Source of the DNA: Dyadobacter sandarakinus
Lineage (GTDB): Bacteria > Bacteroidota > Bacteroidia > Cytophagales > Spirosomataceae
Reading direction: 5' to 3'
Assembly: GCF_016894445.1 (NCBI RefSeq)
Contig: NZ_CP056775.1
Coordinates: 1,180,001 to 1,244,000 of the forward strand
Length of the DNA: 64,000 nt
Shown: positions 54,524-63,087 of the stretch, in pieces
Numbering within the stretch: the stretch's first letter is position 1
Layout: every line of letters begins with the position of its first letter
The notes under the pieces: model-generated
What the model was told of the DNA's origin: nothing
The model's database searches: none
What the model saw: only the letters and a program-made list of their open reading frames with translations
Program-made: the position numbers and the translations under genes

Positions 54524-55656
54524 AAAACGACAGACTGGATATTGTTATACTGGGCCTGTCCATCACCTCATCCTGGGGAAACGGGCATGCTACCACATTC
54601 CGCGGGCTGGTGCGGGAGCTGCATAAAAACGGGCATACGGTCACGTTTCTGGAAAGAGATGTTCCCTGGTATGCTTCCAATCGCGACCTGACCGATTTTC
54701 CGTATTGCAGCATTCATTTGTACAAAGACCTGGACGAACTGAGGACCCGGCACGAAGAGGCCGTGCGGAAAGCCGATCTGGTGATGGTAGGCTCCTATGT
54801 GCCGGAAGGTGTGGAAGCTGGCAAGTTTGTGGTGGAAACGGCCGGAGGTATCACCGCTTTTTACGACATTGATACGCCCGTAACCCTGGCCAAAATAGAA
54901 CGCGGGGATTACGAGTACATTCATCCTGAGCTCATTGCGCAATACCATATGTACCTGAGCTTCACCGGTGGGCCTACCCTCGACCGCATTGAGCAGCAGT
55001 ATGGGTCACCCATGGCAAGGCCATTCTACTGTTCGTTTGATCCCGAGCTGTATTATCCGGAGCAGCAGGATCAACAGTGGGAACTGGGCTACTTAGGCAC
55101 GTATAGTGCCGACAGGCAGCCTCCTCTACACGAACTGATGGTGCGGGCAGCGGAACATTTGCCTGAGTCGCGCTTCGTTGTTGCGGGACCGCAATATCCG
55201 GCCGACATTGCATGGCCCGCCAATGTCGAACGCATTGAACATCTGCCTCCTGCGCAGCATCGTGCATTTTACAACAGCCAGCGTTTCACCCTCAACATTA
55301 CCCGCGCAGATATGATCCGCGCCGGGTACTCGCCGAGCGTACGCCTGTTTGAAGCAGCGGCCTGCCGCACCCCGATCATCAGTGACTACTGGGACGGGCT
55401 CGACAGCATTTTTGAAATTGGAAGGGAAATCCTTATTTCCCGGTCGGCGGAGGATACTGTGAGGCTGCTCCGTGATACCACCGATCCGGAGCGCGATGCC
55501 ATTGCTGAGCGTGCATTCCAAAAGGTACTGCTCCATCATACAGCAGCTCACCGGGCCACCGAGCTGGAACAATACTATCAGGAAGCGCTTACAAAAACAG
55601 GTATTTCAAAGACGGTCGGCGTGAATGATATACACGGTCAGATTACGGCAGAGTAG
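54520..55656 (+). CDS. CgeB-like glycosyltransferase (copy 3 of 3)
   Basis: 378 residues, last gene of the run. Landmarks are DIVILGLSITSSWGNGHATTFRGL, ITAFYDIDTPVTLAKI, YLSFTGGPTLDRIEQQYGSP, LGYLGTYSADRQPPL, and LNITRADMIRAGYSPSVRLFEAAACRTPIISDYWDGLD, the standard CgeB donor-site block. It ends 26 bases before a terminator hairpin. Three related but clearly different transferases in a row suggest three different linkages in the product. Confidence 0.9.
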   Translation: MKNDRLDIVILGLSITSSWGNGHATTFRGLVRELHKNGHTVTFLERDVPWYASNRDLTDFPYCSIHLYKDLDELRTRHEEAVRKADLVMVGSYVPEGVEAGKFVVETAGGITAFYDIDTPVTLAKIERGDYEYIHPELIAQYHMYLSFTGGPTLDRIEQQYGSPMARPFYCSFDPELYYPEQQDQQWELGYLGTYSADRQPPLHELMVRAAEHLPESRFVVAGPQYPADIAWPANVERIEHLPPAQHRAFYNSQRFTLNITRADMIRAGYSPSVRLFEAAACRTPIISDYWDGLDSIFEIGREILISRSAEDTVRLLRDTTDPERDAIAERAFQKVLLHHTAAHRATELEQYYQEALTKTGISKTVGVNDIHGQITAE

Positions 55657-55680
55657 TTTTTAATCGCAATGTAAGGTTCA

Positions 55681-55723
55681 GACAGGCGCCGGAGTGTAAT
55701 GCTTCGTGCGCCTGTTTTCATTT
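55681..55723 (+). terminator. Rho-independent terminator after the glycan run
   Basis: ACAGGCGC (55682-55689) pairs with GCGCCTGT (55708-55715), followed by TTTTCATTTTTTTT. It closes the plus-strand operon that begins at 46015. Confidence 0.8.
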
Positions 55724-55851
55724 TTTTTGTTGGTAGCAGGGTAGGGAAAGTTCGTCTTTCTTTATGCACTTTTTGCCTGAAAAGATCAGCAAGCCAGGAT
55801 ATGTGGGCATGCATTCTTGCAGGCGGAAACCGGGTTGTAGTAGGCTCCGGT

Positions 55852-56562
55852 TTACACAAGATCCTGCCCATACGGATCAACTGCAGCATCGGGTCTCAGG
55901 TTGGGATATTGCAGCAGGCGGTCCATCACCTCATTTACTGCTTCAAGGTTGCGGTGGATCATTGCCAGTGCACGGTCGCGGTCGTCTTCCTTTTGGGTAA
56001 GTTTCAGCAGCGTGGCTGCGCCGGAAATGATTCCCAGGCTGCTGCGCAGGTCGTGCAGCGCCGGTCTGAAAAGATCGTCGAGCCGCCGGCAGTGCGCCTC
56101 TGCTGCGACTTTGGCGTCATGTACATCGGTACCGGTTCTGACAAAACTTACAAGTTGCCCATCGTCCGTAATTACCGGCCGGGCTTCATCATGAATCCAG
56201 CGGTAGGCCCCGCTGTGATGCAGCAGCCGGTACGTAGCTTCGAATGCTTGCGGTTGCACAGTTGCATGGTTTACCTGTTCCTGATAGGCATGGCGGTCGT
56301 CTTCATGCACGCACGCGGCATAGACATCTTCGGATGCCATAGCCCGGCCTGTAAATTCGAGCCAGGCGGGATTGTGGTAGGAAATCCTGCCTTCTGCTGT
56401 CGTCATCCACAGGAGGGAGGTCGCCTGCGCTGCTATAATGGCATAAAAATCATGGTTCGCTACCGCAGATCCGGATTCTTCCCTTTGTGCCTGCAGTGCT
56501 TCGCCGCGGCTATCGGGGTCCTTCCCCTGCACTTTGTTTCGGGGTCTTCTTTCAGAGGGCAT
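55852..56562 (-). CDS. PAS-domain protein with isolated histidine-kinase dimerisation helix
   Basis: 236 residues. A PAS/PAC domain at about 38-160 (LLWMTTAEGRISYHNPAWLEFTGR, FEATYRLLHHSGAYRWIHDEARPVITDDG, FVRTGTDVHDAK) is followed by a HisKA-like helix pair with LRRSLG-type HDLRSSLGIISGAATLLKLTQ, His in the phospho-acceptor position. There is no HATPase_c domain, so it cannot phosphorylate itself; it may be a phosphotransfer partner or a truncated kinase. Same strand as the response regulator and PAS kinase genes upstream. Confidence 0.82.
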   Translation of the reverse strand: MPSERRPRNKVQGKDPDSRGEALQAQREESGSAVANHDFYAIIAAQATSLLWMTTAEGRISYHNPAWLEFTGRAMASEDVYAACVHEDDRHAYQEQVNHATVQPQAFEATYRLLHHSGAYRWIHDEARPVITDDGQLVSFVRTGTDVHDAKVAAEAHCRRLDDLFRPALHDLRSSLGIISGAATLLKLTQKEDDRDRALAMIHRNLEAVNEVMDRLLQYPNLRPDAAVDPYGQDLV

Positions 56563-56600
56563 GTCGGGGTAAGGTGAGGATGATTGAGTAGCATTCGGGA

Positions 56601-57005
56601 TTATTGCGGTAGTGTGTTCAGCCTTTGGTACAGGTCACTGGCATATACTTCGTAATCAATAAATAGCTCCGGCTTCACCAGGTAGTCAGTTGCACCCAGA
56701 TGCAGGCATTTTTCCCGGAAAGTGGCGAGGTTGGAGGTTGACGTGACAAACACGGGTATACGCGCCAGGCCCGGGTCACCTTTAACCGTCATAAGAATGT
56801 CATAGCCGTTTTTACCCGGCATGTTCAGGTCCGACAGGATCACGTCGGGTTGCTGCCGCGGCGCGTTCACCAGCCATTCGAGGAGGGTATCACCCGCATT
56901 AAACTCCCCGACAATATTAAAAAGTCCTGATTGCTCAAATGCCTGGCGCATGAACATGCGTTCATCTTCATCATTTTCGACGATGGCAAGATTGTATTTA
57001 TGCAT
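56601..57005 (-). CDS. Single-domain response regulator
   Basis: 134 residues, a receiver domain without output domain. The acidic pocket is in AIVENDEDER, phospho-accepting Asp59 in VILSDLNMPG, Thr/Ser in VFVTSTSN and Lys in YLVKPEL. Its ATG lies inside the end of the PAS histidine kinase gene (eight-base overlap), so the pair is co-translated and is probably a cognate phosphorelay. Confidence 0.94.
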   Translation of the reverse strand: MHKYNLAIVENDEDERMFMRQAFEQSGLFNIVGEFNAGDTLLEWLVNAPRQQPDVILSDLNMPGKNGYDILMTVKGDPGLARIPVFVTSTSNLATFREKCLHLGATDYLVKPELFIDYEVYASDLYQRLNTLPQ

Positions 57006-58929
57006 GAATGTGGACGGTTGGTAAACCTTGTTGCCAAAGTGTAAAATAAAATGTACTTCCTGTGCCGGGCTCAGACTCTACCCAGATCGTGCCTTTATGG
57101 CGCTCAACAACTTTCTTGCAGATCGCCAGCCCAATCCCTGTACCGGGGTAACTGACTGCATGATGAAGGCGCCGGAATACTTCAAAAATCTTTTCCTTGC
57201 TTTCGGGATCCAGCCCAATTCCATTGTCTGATACCGAAAAGAGTGCATGTCCCTCAGTCGTACGAAGGCGGATGGTCACTTGCGGTTTTTGGCCGTCTGT
57301 AAATTTGATTGCGTTGGACACCAGGTTCTGGATCAGCTGTACGAGCTGTATTTCATCACCCTGCACGGTCTCGCCTGCGGTATCTACCACAATTTCCGCA
57401 CCTGCGGCATCAATCGCACCTTTCAGGTTGTTGAGTGCTCTCTGGATGACCTCACCAGCCGGCATTTCCGTGATCTTCATCTCAACCATGTTGATCTGCG
57501 AGTACGACAGCAGGGCACCAATCAGGTCTTTCATCCGGTCGGCAGCATTGGTCGATTTGGTCACATACAATTTCAGGTCGTCCTGGCTGTCGCCAAGCTT
57601 CTTGTCCAGCAGGTACAGGAAGCTTTTGATGGTGCGCAAAGGTTCCTGAAGGTCGTGTGAAACCACCGAGTTGAATTGTTCCAGCTCGTAGTTCGTGGCA
57701 GACAATTCCTTATTGATCTGCTCCAACTGCTGGGCCATTTGCCGGTATTTGTCCGACGTTTCTCTGATCTCCTGCTCGGCGATCTTGCGCTCGGTCAGGT
57801 CACGGGTCACTTTCGAAAATCCGATCAGGGTTTTTTCAATGTTATACACTGCCGTAATGACCACGCTCGCCCAGAATCGCGTGCCGTCCTTCCGCAATCG
57901 CCAGCCTTCCTCCTCATACATCCCGTCGCGCTTGGCAATGGTGAGTTCCAGGTTCGGCTTGCCCTTGATTATTTCTTCCTGAGGGTAAAAAATGGAAAAG
58001 TACTTGCCGATGATCTCGGATGCTGTGTACCCCTTGATGCGCCTGGCACCCTCGTTCCAGCTCACGATCTTGCCGCGCTCGTCCAGCATAAAAATCGCAT
58101 AGTCGGTCACTTGCTCTACAAGCGCGCGGTACTTTTCCTCGCTCTGCCGCAGGAGCTCTTCTTCCTTGAGACGCTCCGTGAGGTCGCGCGTCACCTTCGA
58201 AAATCCGATCAGCTCGTTGTTCTGGTTGAGCATGGCGGTCAGCACGATGCTGGCCCAGTACATAGACCCGTTTTTGCGGAGGCGCCAGCCTTCTTCCTCA
58301 TACCGTCCATTGAGGCGGGCCGTCTGCAGCTCAATCTCGGGTTTCAGCTTGGCCAGGTCAGGTGCGGTGTAAAAAACAGAAAAATGTTTTCCTATAATTT
58401 CATTGGGAGCGTACCCGGTCAGGTTTCTGCCGCCGTCGTTCCAGCTCCTGATATAACCTTCGGGATCAAGCATAAAAATGCTGTAATCTTTTACCCCTTC
58501 TACCAGCAGCCGGTATTGTTCCTCCTGCTGGCGCAGGCGCATTTCTGCTGCTTTCCGTTCCGAGCTGTCGCGGAGAATGCACGAATACCCGGCGATCCGG
58601 CCGTTTTCATCGCGTATGGCAGCCATCGTGGCTTCCGCCCAGAAGGTAGTGCCGTCTTTGCGGACCTTCCAGCTTTCATTCACAAACTTTTTGTTTTTGG
58701 AAATCAGGCCGAACTCGTACGAATTTCTGAATAAATCCATCTTCTCACTGGAAAGCAGATCGTAGGGACTGCCCGTGAGCTCGGCTTTTTCGTAGCCTGT
58801 AACCGTGACTGCGGCATTGTTGCAGTACACAATCATCCCGGTATGGTCCAGGATCAGAACGGCGTCTGCAAGCGTGTCAGACATCCATTCATTATTTGAA
58901 ATTGTTTTCAGGTAAGGAAAATATTGCAC
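56998..58929 (-). CDS. Sensor histidine kinase with three PAS domains
   Basis: 643 residues, no membrane segment, so cytoplasmic. Three PAS/PAC units (about 17-130, 135-255, 262-380), the second and third nearly duplicate (YSIFMLDPEGYIRSWNDGGRNLTGYAPNEIIGKHF and YAIFMLDERGKIVSWNEGARRIKGYTASEIIGKYF regions; GFSKVTRDLTER in both). A coiled coil (about 388-415) leads to HisKA (VVSHDLQEPLRTIKSFLYLL) and HATPase_c (LVSNAIKF, DNGIGLDPE, GTGIGLAICKKV). The frame starts with GTG at 58929; an ATG at 58884 directly before the first PAS is an alternative start. A -7 box TATATTTG lies at 58955-58962 on the minus strand. Confidence 0.92.
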   Translation of the reverse strand: MQYFPYLKTISNNEWMSDTLADAVLILDHTGMIVYCNNAAVTVTGYEKAELTGSPYDLLSSEKMDLFRNSYEFGLISKNKKFVNESWKVRKDGTTFWAEATMAAIRDENGRIAGYSCILRDSSERKAAEMRLRQQEEQYRLLVEGVKDYSIFMLDPEGYIRSWNDGGRNLTGYAPNEIIGKHFSVFYTAPDLAKLKPEIELQTARLNGRYEEEGWRLRKNGSMYWASIVLTAMLNQNNELIGFSKVTRDLTERLKEEELLRQSEEKYRALVEQVTDYAIFMLDERGKIVSWNEGARRIKGYTASEIIGKYFSIFYPQEEIIKGKPNLELTIAKRDGMYEEEGWRLRKDGTRFWASVVITAVYNIEKTLIGFSKVTRDLTERKIAEQEIRETSDKYRQMAQQLEQINKELSATNYELEQFNSVVSHDLQEPLRTIKSFLYLLDKKLGDSQDDLKLYVTKSTNAADRMKDLIGALLSYSQINMVEMKITEMPAGEVIQRALNNLKGAIDAAGAEIVVDTAGETVQGDEIQLVQLIQNLVSNAIKFTDGQKPQVTIRLRTTEGHALFSVSDNGIGLDPESKEKIFEVFRRLHHAVSYPGTGIGLAICKKVVERHKGTIWVESEPGTGSTFYFTLWQQGLPTVHIHA

Positions 58930-58954
58930 TGGCAGATCAGATAGTAAAACAATA

Positions 58955-58962
58955 CAAATATA
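58955..58962 (-). promoter_or_regulatory. Bacteroidota -7 promoter box before the PAS kinase gene
   Basis: Minus-strand TATATTTG matches TAnnTTTG exactly and lies 26 bases before the GTG start. The -33 region is not a clear TTG, so the promoter is probable but not certain. Confidence 0.5.
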
Positions 58963-59004
58963 CAGCTTGTTTCATGCTATAACGTATATACATGCACGCA
59001 GTCG

Positions 59005-59736
59005 TCACACTTCGGCCTTTGAGAGGTACTGCCAGTTGAGATAATGGCACAATCCCGCGAGTTCGGGGAACATCGTCTGCGCATTGAAGCCCAGCATGTT
59101 GAGGTGGCTCATGAGCTTCGCCTTGATCCCCGGCACGATCATGAATTCCGTTACGCGGCCACGCATCCCGTCGTCCTGGTCCATAGGCACGAAGCCGTGC
59201 TTTTCATTATCGTAAGGATGAACCGTAAACCAGCCCGACTGCGCAATGATCCGTTCATTGTTCAGCGAAGGACGAAGTACTTTCAGCTCGTTGATCTCGA
59301 AAGGAGAAATACCCGTCTGGTCGTTCGGGATATCATCTTTATCAATCACCTGCTCATTGTTTCCCATAAATGCATAAACGTACGAGGGAGTTTCAGAATC
59401 ATCAATATCGCGGATCGCAAAATAGAGGGCAACCAGCGGGTTGCTCGACCAGTCCAGCAGCCTGGTCTTCAATCCATAATGCTGGCCAAGGATCAGGAGC
59501 TCCCAATCTTCGGACACGGCCCCGGGCAGCATCATCTTACCCATGCGTTTGAGCTCTACCAGCATCCGCCTCTCCACGGCGTCGATCCCGTCAAAGTAAT
59601 GGTACCTGGCCAGGGAAGGTACAAGCGGTGCATTAATACGCTGACCGCGGAAAATGAAGAAGTCAAAGCAGTTGGTCTGCAGTTCAAGTATTTCGCGGAT
59701 AAACTGGTCAATGGAACAAATTTCGATCGATTTCAT
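59005..59736 (-). CDS. FRG-domain protein
   Basis: 243 residues from the ATG at 59736 (KSIEICSIDQFIREILEL); the frame starts five codons further up at a TTG. FRG-domain marks are FFIFRGQRINAPLVPSLARY, LGQHYGLKTRLLDWSSNPLVALYFAI, and a later GWFTVHP with RGRVTEFMIVP. The domain is shared with some nucleic-acid- or stress-related proteins, and its chemistry is not settled. Cytoplasmic. Divergent from the DUF421 pair; no toxin, nuclease or partner gene adjoins it. Confidence 0.88.
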   Translation of the reverse strand: MKSIEICSIDQFIREILELQTNCFDFFIFRGQRINAPLVPSLARYHYFDGIDAVERRMLVELKRMGKMMLPGAVSEDWELLILGQHYGLKTRLLDWSSNPLVALYFAIRDIDDSETPSYVYAFMGNNEQVIDKDDIPNDQTGISPFEINELKVLRPSLNNERIIAQSGWFTVHPYDNEKHGFVPMDQDDGMRGRVTEFMIVPGIKAKLMSHLNMLGFNAQTMFPELAGLCHYLNWQYLSKAEV

Positions 59737-60038
59737 AGCAATGTGCTTCAAGCCTCAGACCGGCAGGGCGCGGCAAATTGACTTTGGTTACCCTGCACCT
59801 GAGTGCCGTCGGTGGTGCCGCTGCGACAGGTCCGCCGCTGCCGGGTCGGCCGCGCTTCACACCAAAATTATACCAGCACCTGGCATTTAGTCGCGCTTGC
59901 CGAGCAACAAAGTGGGGAATACGCAGGCTGGTAACTGCTGGCACAGAAATTAATCCATGGCGCCGTGTTCCGGAGTACCTAATTCCTTTGCCGGTAATAC
60001 TGAGCGGGCACATTCATCCTTGTTACTTTATTATTTTT

Positions 60039-60761
60039 ATGAAAAAAGAAGATATCAAACCAGGCGACTGGTACCGGATCTTGTTCGGCGAGACGCCCGT
60101 CGAATTTATGCTCGAGATCCTGCTGAGGACGCTTATTATTTATACTGTACTGCTGGTAATAGTCAGGTTCATGGGCAAGCGCATGGGCGGGCAGCTCACC
60201 ATTTCCGAACTGGCGGTGATGGTTACCCTCGGTGCCATTGTTTCTCCGGGTATGCAAATGCCGCAAACAGGTCTGCTGGTATGTACCGTGATCCTGATAT
60301 GTGCCCTGATCTTTCAAAAAGGGCTGAACAGGCTCGAATATAACAGTTCCAGGTTTGAAAAAATCAGTCAGGGTACGCTTACCGTGCTTGTCCGCAACGG
60401 TATTATTCAGGTCGAAGAAATGGCGAGAACCAAAGTCTCCCGGGAGCAGCTCTATGCTGCATTGCGCGGCAAAAGCATTTACAACCTGGGTGAAATAGAT
60501 CGTGTGTACCTGGAAGCCTGTGGCATTTTTAGCATTTACTCAAGACAAAAACCGGCACCTGGCCTGCTGCTCTTTCCGTCTGCAGATTCCACCATTGGTG
60601 CCTATGCACAGCAGAAAGCGGATGGGGTATGTGTGTGTGCCTATTGTGGAAAAGTTTCCGACCGGGCAGAAAGCCAAGAAGTATGCCCGGAATGCGGGAA
60701 AGATGAGTGGAAAGATGCAAGCATTTCTTACCTGGCTGAAACTGAACAGCAGGAACAATGA
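60039..60761 (+). CDS. DUF421 (YetF-like) membrane protein with C-terminal zinc ribbon, copy 1
   Basis: 240 residues from the ATG at 60039 (KKEDIKPGDWYRILFGETP). Three membrane segments (LLRTLIIYTVLLVIVRFMG, LAVMVTLGAIVSPGM, GLLVCTVILICALIF), then the YetF/DUF421 soluble domain (about 105-180; GTLTVLVRNGIIQVEEMARTKVSREQLYAALRGKSI) and a Cys-rich end CAYCGK with CPECGK, which looks like a treble-clef zinc ribbon. The upstream part of the frame (59778-60038) is not protein-like. It overlaps copy 2 by four bases. Confidence 0.88.
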   Translation: MKKEDIKPGDWYRILFGETPVEFMLEILLRTLIIYTVLLVIVRFMGKRMGGQLTISELAVMVTLGAIVSPGMQMPQTGLLVCTVILICALIFQKGLNRLEYNSSRFEKISQGTLTVLVRNGIIQVEEMARTKVSREQLYAALRGKSIYNLGEIDRVYLEACGIFSIYSRQKPAPGLLLFPSADSTIGAYAQQKADGVCVCAYCGKVSDRAESQEVCPECGKDEWKDASISYLAETEQQEQ

Positions 60762-61438
60762 AAAAGGAAGACATACATCTGGGTGATTGGCAGCGCATGT
60801 TCCTGGGCGATGTGCCTGCGGCTTTTTATTGGGAGGTAGTCGTACGCATTGCGGTCATCTACCTTGTACTGATGATTTCCATGCGCCTCATGGGCAAGCG
60901 GATGGCATCACAGCTGAGCCGGAACGAAATGATTGCGCTTGTATCCCTGGCTGCGGCCATCGGGGTTCCCCTGCAGGCACCCGACCGGGGCATTCTGGCA
61001 GCAGCGGTTATTGCGGTGGTGGTCGTACTTGTTCAGCAACTGACTGCGCGTTTTTCCTCCCGTAACAAGAAGTTTGAGTCTGTTACCCAGGGTAATATGG
61101 ATATCCTGGTCAGTGACAGCGTACTTGAACTCTCCGCCATGAAGGACTCGGGTATTACCCGGGAGCGGGCCTTTGCGCAGCTGCGCAGTAACGGAATCAG
61201 GCATTTGGGCGAGGTAAAGCGGCTGTACTTCGAGGCAGGCGGCAGCTTTACGATGATCAAAGAAATTGACGTGAGTCCCGGACTGGGCGTGTTGCCAGGT
61301 GGCGACCGCGACTTCATTGAGCAGGTGACTACCACGGTTGACAAGCTTGTATGCAACCGGTGCGGTATGCCGCAGGCTGCCGGAAGCAGCACCTGCGTAA
61401 AGTGTTCGGCACAGGATTTTACCAACGCAGTGATTTAA
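60758..61438 (+). CDS. DUF421 (YetF-like) membrane protein with C-terminal zinc ribbon, copy 2
   Basis: 226 residues, paralogue of the preceding gene: same start (KKEDIHLGDWQRMFLGDVP), same three-segment membrane part (RLMGKRMASQLSRNEM), the soluble YetF domain (QGNMDILVSDSVLELSAM, ITRERAFAQLRSNGIRHLGEVKRLYFEAGGSF), and a Cys-rich end CNRCGM with CVKCSA. Four-base overlap with copy 1 means coupled translation. The two probably form a hetero-oligomer; no function is established. Confidence 0.88.
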   Translation: MKKEDIHLGDWQRMFLGDVPAAFYWEVVVRIAVIYLVLMISMRLMGKRMASQLSRNEMIALVSLAAAIGVPLQAPDRGILAAAVIAVVVVLVQQLTARFSSRNKKFESVTQGNMDILVSDSVLELSAMKDSGITRERAFAQLRSNGIRHLGEVKRLYFEAGGSFTMIKEIDVSPGLGVLPGGDRDFIEQVTTTVDKLVCNRCGMPQAAGSSTCVKCSAQDFTNAVI

Positions 61439-61475
61439 AAACGCTAAAACCAATTTTCGCGGCGTATGGCCGTTT

Positions 61476-61964
61476 ATGCCAGGTGTTATGGTTCTGTCTG
61501 AAATATCTAAATACCTGTGTGCGTCCTCGGCGGCAACCTCGGCCATGACGTTGTTCAGCTACGGACTTTCATCGGGTTTGAAAAGAAACTACAAAGAGCC
61601 TGAGCTGCTCGCCACGATCATTGGAGAAGCCCTTAGCCAGCGAAGCAGCCGGGCTTCGGGCTGGGCTGCTCATTATACAATGGGAGGGGTATGGGCGGCC
61701 TTGTATGCCTTGTCAGAAGCAGGAAAGCCAAGCCAGTCGGCTATGGCTGGCGATGCCGGCAGGTTGGGACTGGTTACCGGCATGGCCTCAGTGGCTGCGT
61801 GGCGTACCATGTTCCGGTTTTATGCAAAAGAAAACCGGCAGCGCTACGATTACCTGTTCCACCTTATTCCCGCTCACCTGGTTTATGCAGCGGTACTGAT
61901 GTTGTGCCTGAAAAAGTGCCAGGTACGCATTTGTTCCCGGCTTACCGAGGGCAGGGAAATATAA
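61476..61964 (+). CDS. Hypothetical membrane protein, 162 residues
   Basis: Not recognised. Two or three hydrophobic helices of moderate strength (KYLCASSAATSAMTLFSYGL, AAHYTMGGVWAALYALS, FHLIPAHLVYAAVLMLCL) joined by basic loops (GLKRNYKEPELLATI, RFYAKENRQRYDY). An alternative start is the ATG at 61488 (VLSEISKYLC). It follows the DUF421 pair by 37 bases, so it may be co-transcribed. Confidence 0.6.
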   Translation: MPGVMVLSEISKYLCASSAATSAMTLFSYGLSSGLKRNYKEPELLATIIGEALSQRSSRASGWAAHYTMGGVWAALYALSEAGKPSQSAMAGDAGRLGLVTGMASVAAWRTMFRFYAKENRQRYDYLFHLIPAHLVYAAVLMLCLKKCQVRICSRLTEGREI

Positions 61965-62044
61965 AGCTTTACAGGAAAACTAACCGACAGCCAGGTGCGC
62001 TGGCATACTTTTAGCCAAATCGAATCCAAAAAAATATTAATATT

Positions 62045-63001
62045 ATGAAAACAGCCGAAATTCATCAGGATACATTTTTTAAAGTTGCGGAGCATGTCTG
62101 GGGAATCAAGGACATTTTCGTGAACGTGTTCCTGGTCGCCAATCCGGACAATTCCTGGACATTGGTTGATGCAGGTCTTAAAACAACATTTCCTAAAATC
62201 AAAAAGGCAGCGGCCGAACTGTTCGGGGAAAATGTCCCTCCCACAGCAGTTATACTTACACACGGGCACTTTGATCACGTTGGTTCCCTGAAAGCAATAC
62301 TGGAAGAGTGGCATGTGCCCGTATATGCCCACCTGCTCGAAATGCCTTACCTGACCGGGCGGTCTGCATACCCGCCTGCTGATCCCAGCGTTGGCGGAGG
62401 GATGATGGCCTGGATGTCGGGCTTGTACCCAAATGATCCGATAGACCTTGTAGATGCTGCCAAGTCGCTGCCGCTGAGCGGAGAAATTCCGTTTATGCCG
62501 GGCTGGAAGTATTTTCATACGCCGGGTCACGCCCCAGGTCACATCAGCCTGTGGCGCGAGAATGATAAGGTGTTGATTGCAGGGGATGCATTTGTAACGA
62601 CGAAGCAGGAATCTTTGCTGCATGTCATCACACAGCGGAAGGTAGTATCCGGCCCACCCAAATATTTCACTTGCGACTGGTACCAGGCCGAAAAGTCCGT
62701 GAACACGCTGGCTGATTTGTCTCCCGAAGTAGTAGCTACGGGTCACGGCAAGCCGATGTCAAAAGCCGAGATGGGCCAGCAACTCATGGAGCTCGCCTAC
62801 AACTTCGCTGATCGTGCCGTACCAAGCCAGGGCCGGTATGTAGCTGAGCCGGCCGTTACAAACCGTTCCGGCGTGGTAAGTTTGCCGGAATCGAAAAGTG
62901 GTCTTAAAGTAGCACTGGCGGTGGTAAGCAGCATTGCGATCATTACGGCCGGGCTCTACTTTGCACAATCCCGCAGAAACTTCAGATTGTCGGGCTGGTA
63001 A
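62045..63001 (+). CDS. MBL-fold metallo-hydrolase with C-terminal membrane anchor
   Basis: 318 residues. The metallo-beta-lactamase signature THGHFDHVGS gives His73, His75, Asp77 and His78; further ligands are in FHTPGHAPGHISLW, IAGDAFV and ATGHGKPM. Two metal ions are expected. A C-terminal membrane segment (KVALAVVSSIAIITAGLYFA) is unusual for the family and would tether the enzyme to the membrane. The substrate is unknown. It ends before a strong hairpin. Confidence 0.9.
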   Translation: MKTAEIHQDTFFKVAEHVWGIKDIFVNVFLVANPDNSWTLVDAGLKTTFPKIKKAAAELFGENVPPTAVILTHGHFDHVGSLKAILEEWHVPVYAHLLEMPYLTGRSAYPPADPSVGGGMMAWMSGLYPNDPIDLVDAAKSLPLSGEIPFMPGWKYFHTPGHAPGHISLWRENDKVLIAGDAFVTTKQESLLHVITQRKVVSGPPKYFTCDWYQAEKSVNTLADLSPEVVATGHGKPMSKAEMGQQLMELAYNFADRAVPSQGRYVAEPAVTNRSGVVSLPESKSGLKVALAVVSSIAIITAGLYFAQSRRNFRLSGW

Positions 63002-63026
63002 CAACTTTGATCCGCTGAAGATTAGT

Positions 63027-63070
63027 AAAATGGCCGCTTCCGGGAACCTTCGCCGGAAAGCGGCCATTTT
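63027..63070. terminator. Rho-independent terminator
   Basis: AAAATGGCCGC (63027-63037) pairs with GCGGCCATTTT (63060-63070), with a further CCGG inner stem. It separates the MBL hydrolase gene from the pirin gene. Confidence 0.9.
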
Positions 63071-63087
63071 AGTGAAAAAACAAAAAC

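Noticed and set aside
57676..58734. 352-codon ORF opposite the PAS kinase
   Set aside because: Long open antisense frames are common opposite GC-rich PAS repeats; the minus-strand frame has three PAS domains and a complete kinase.
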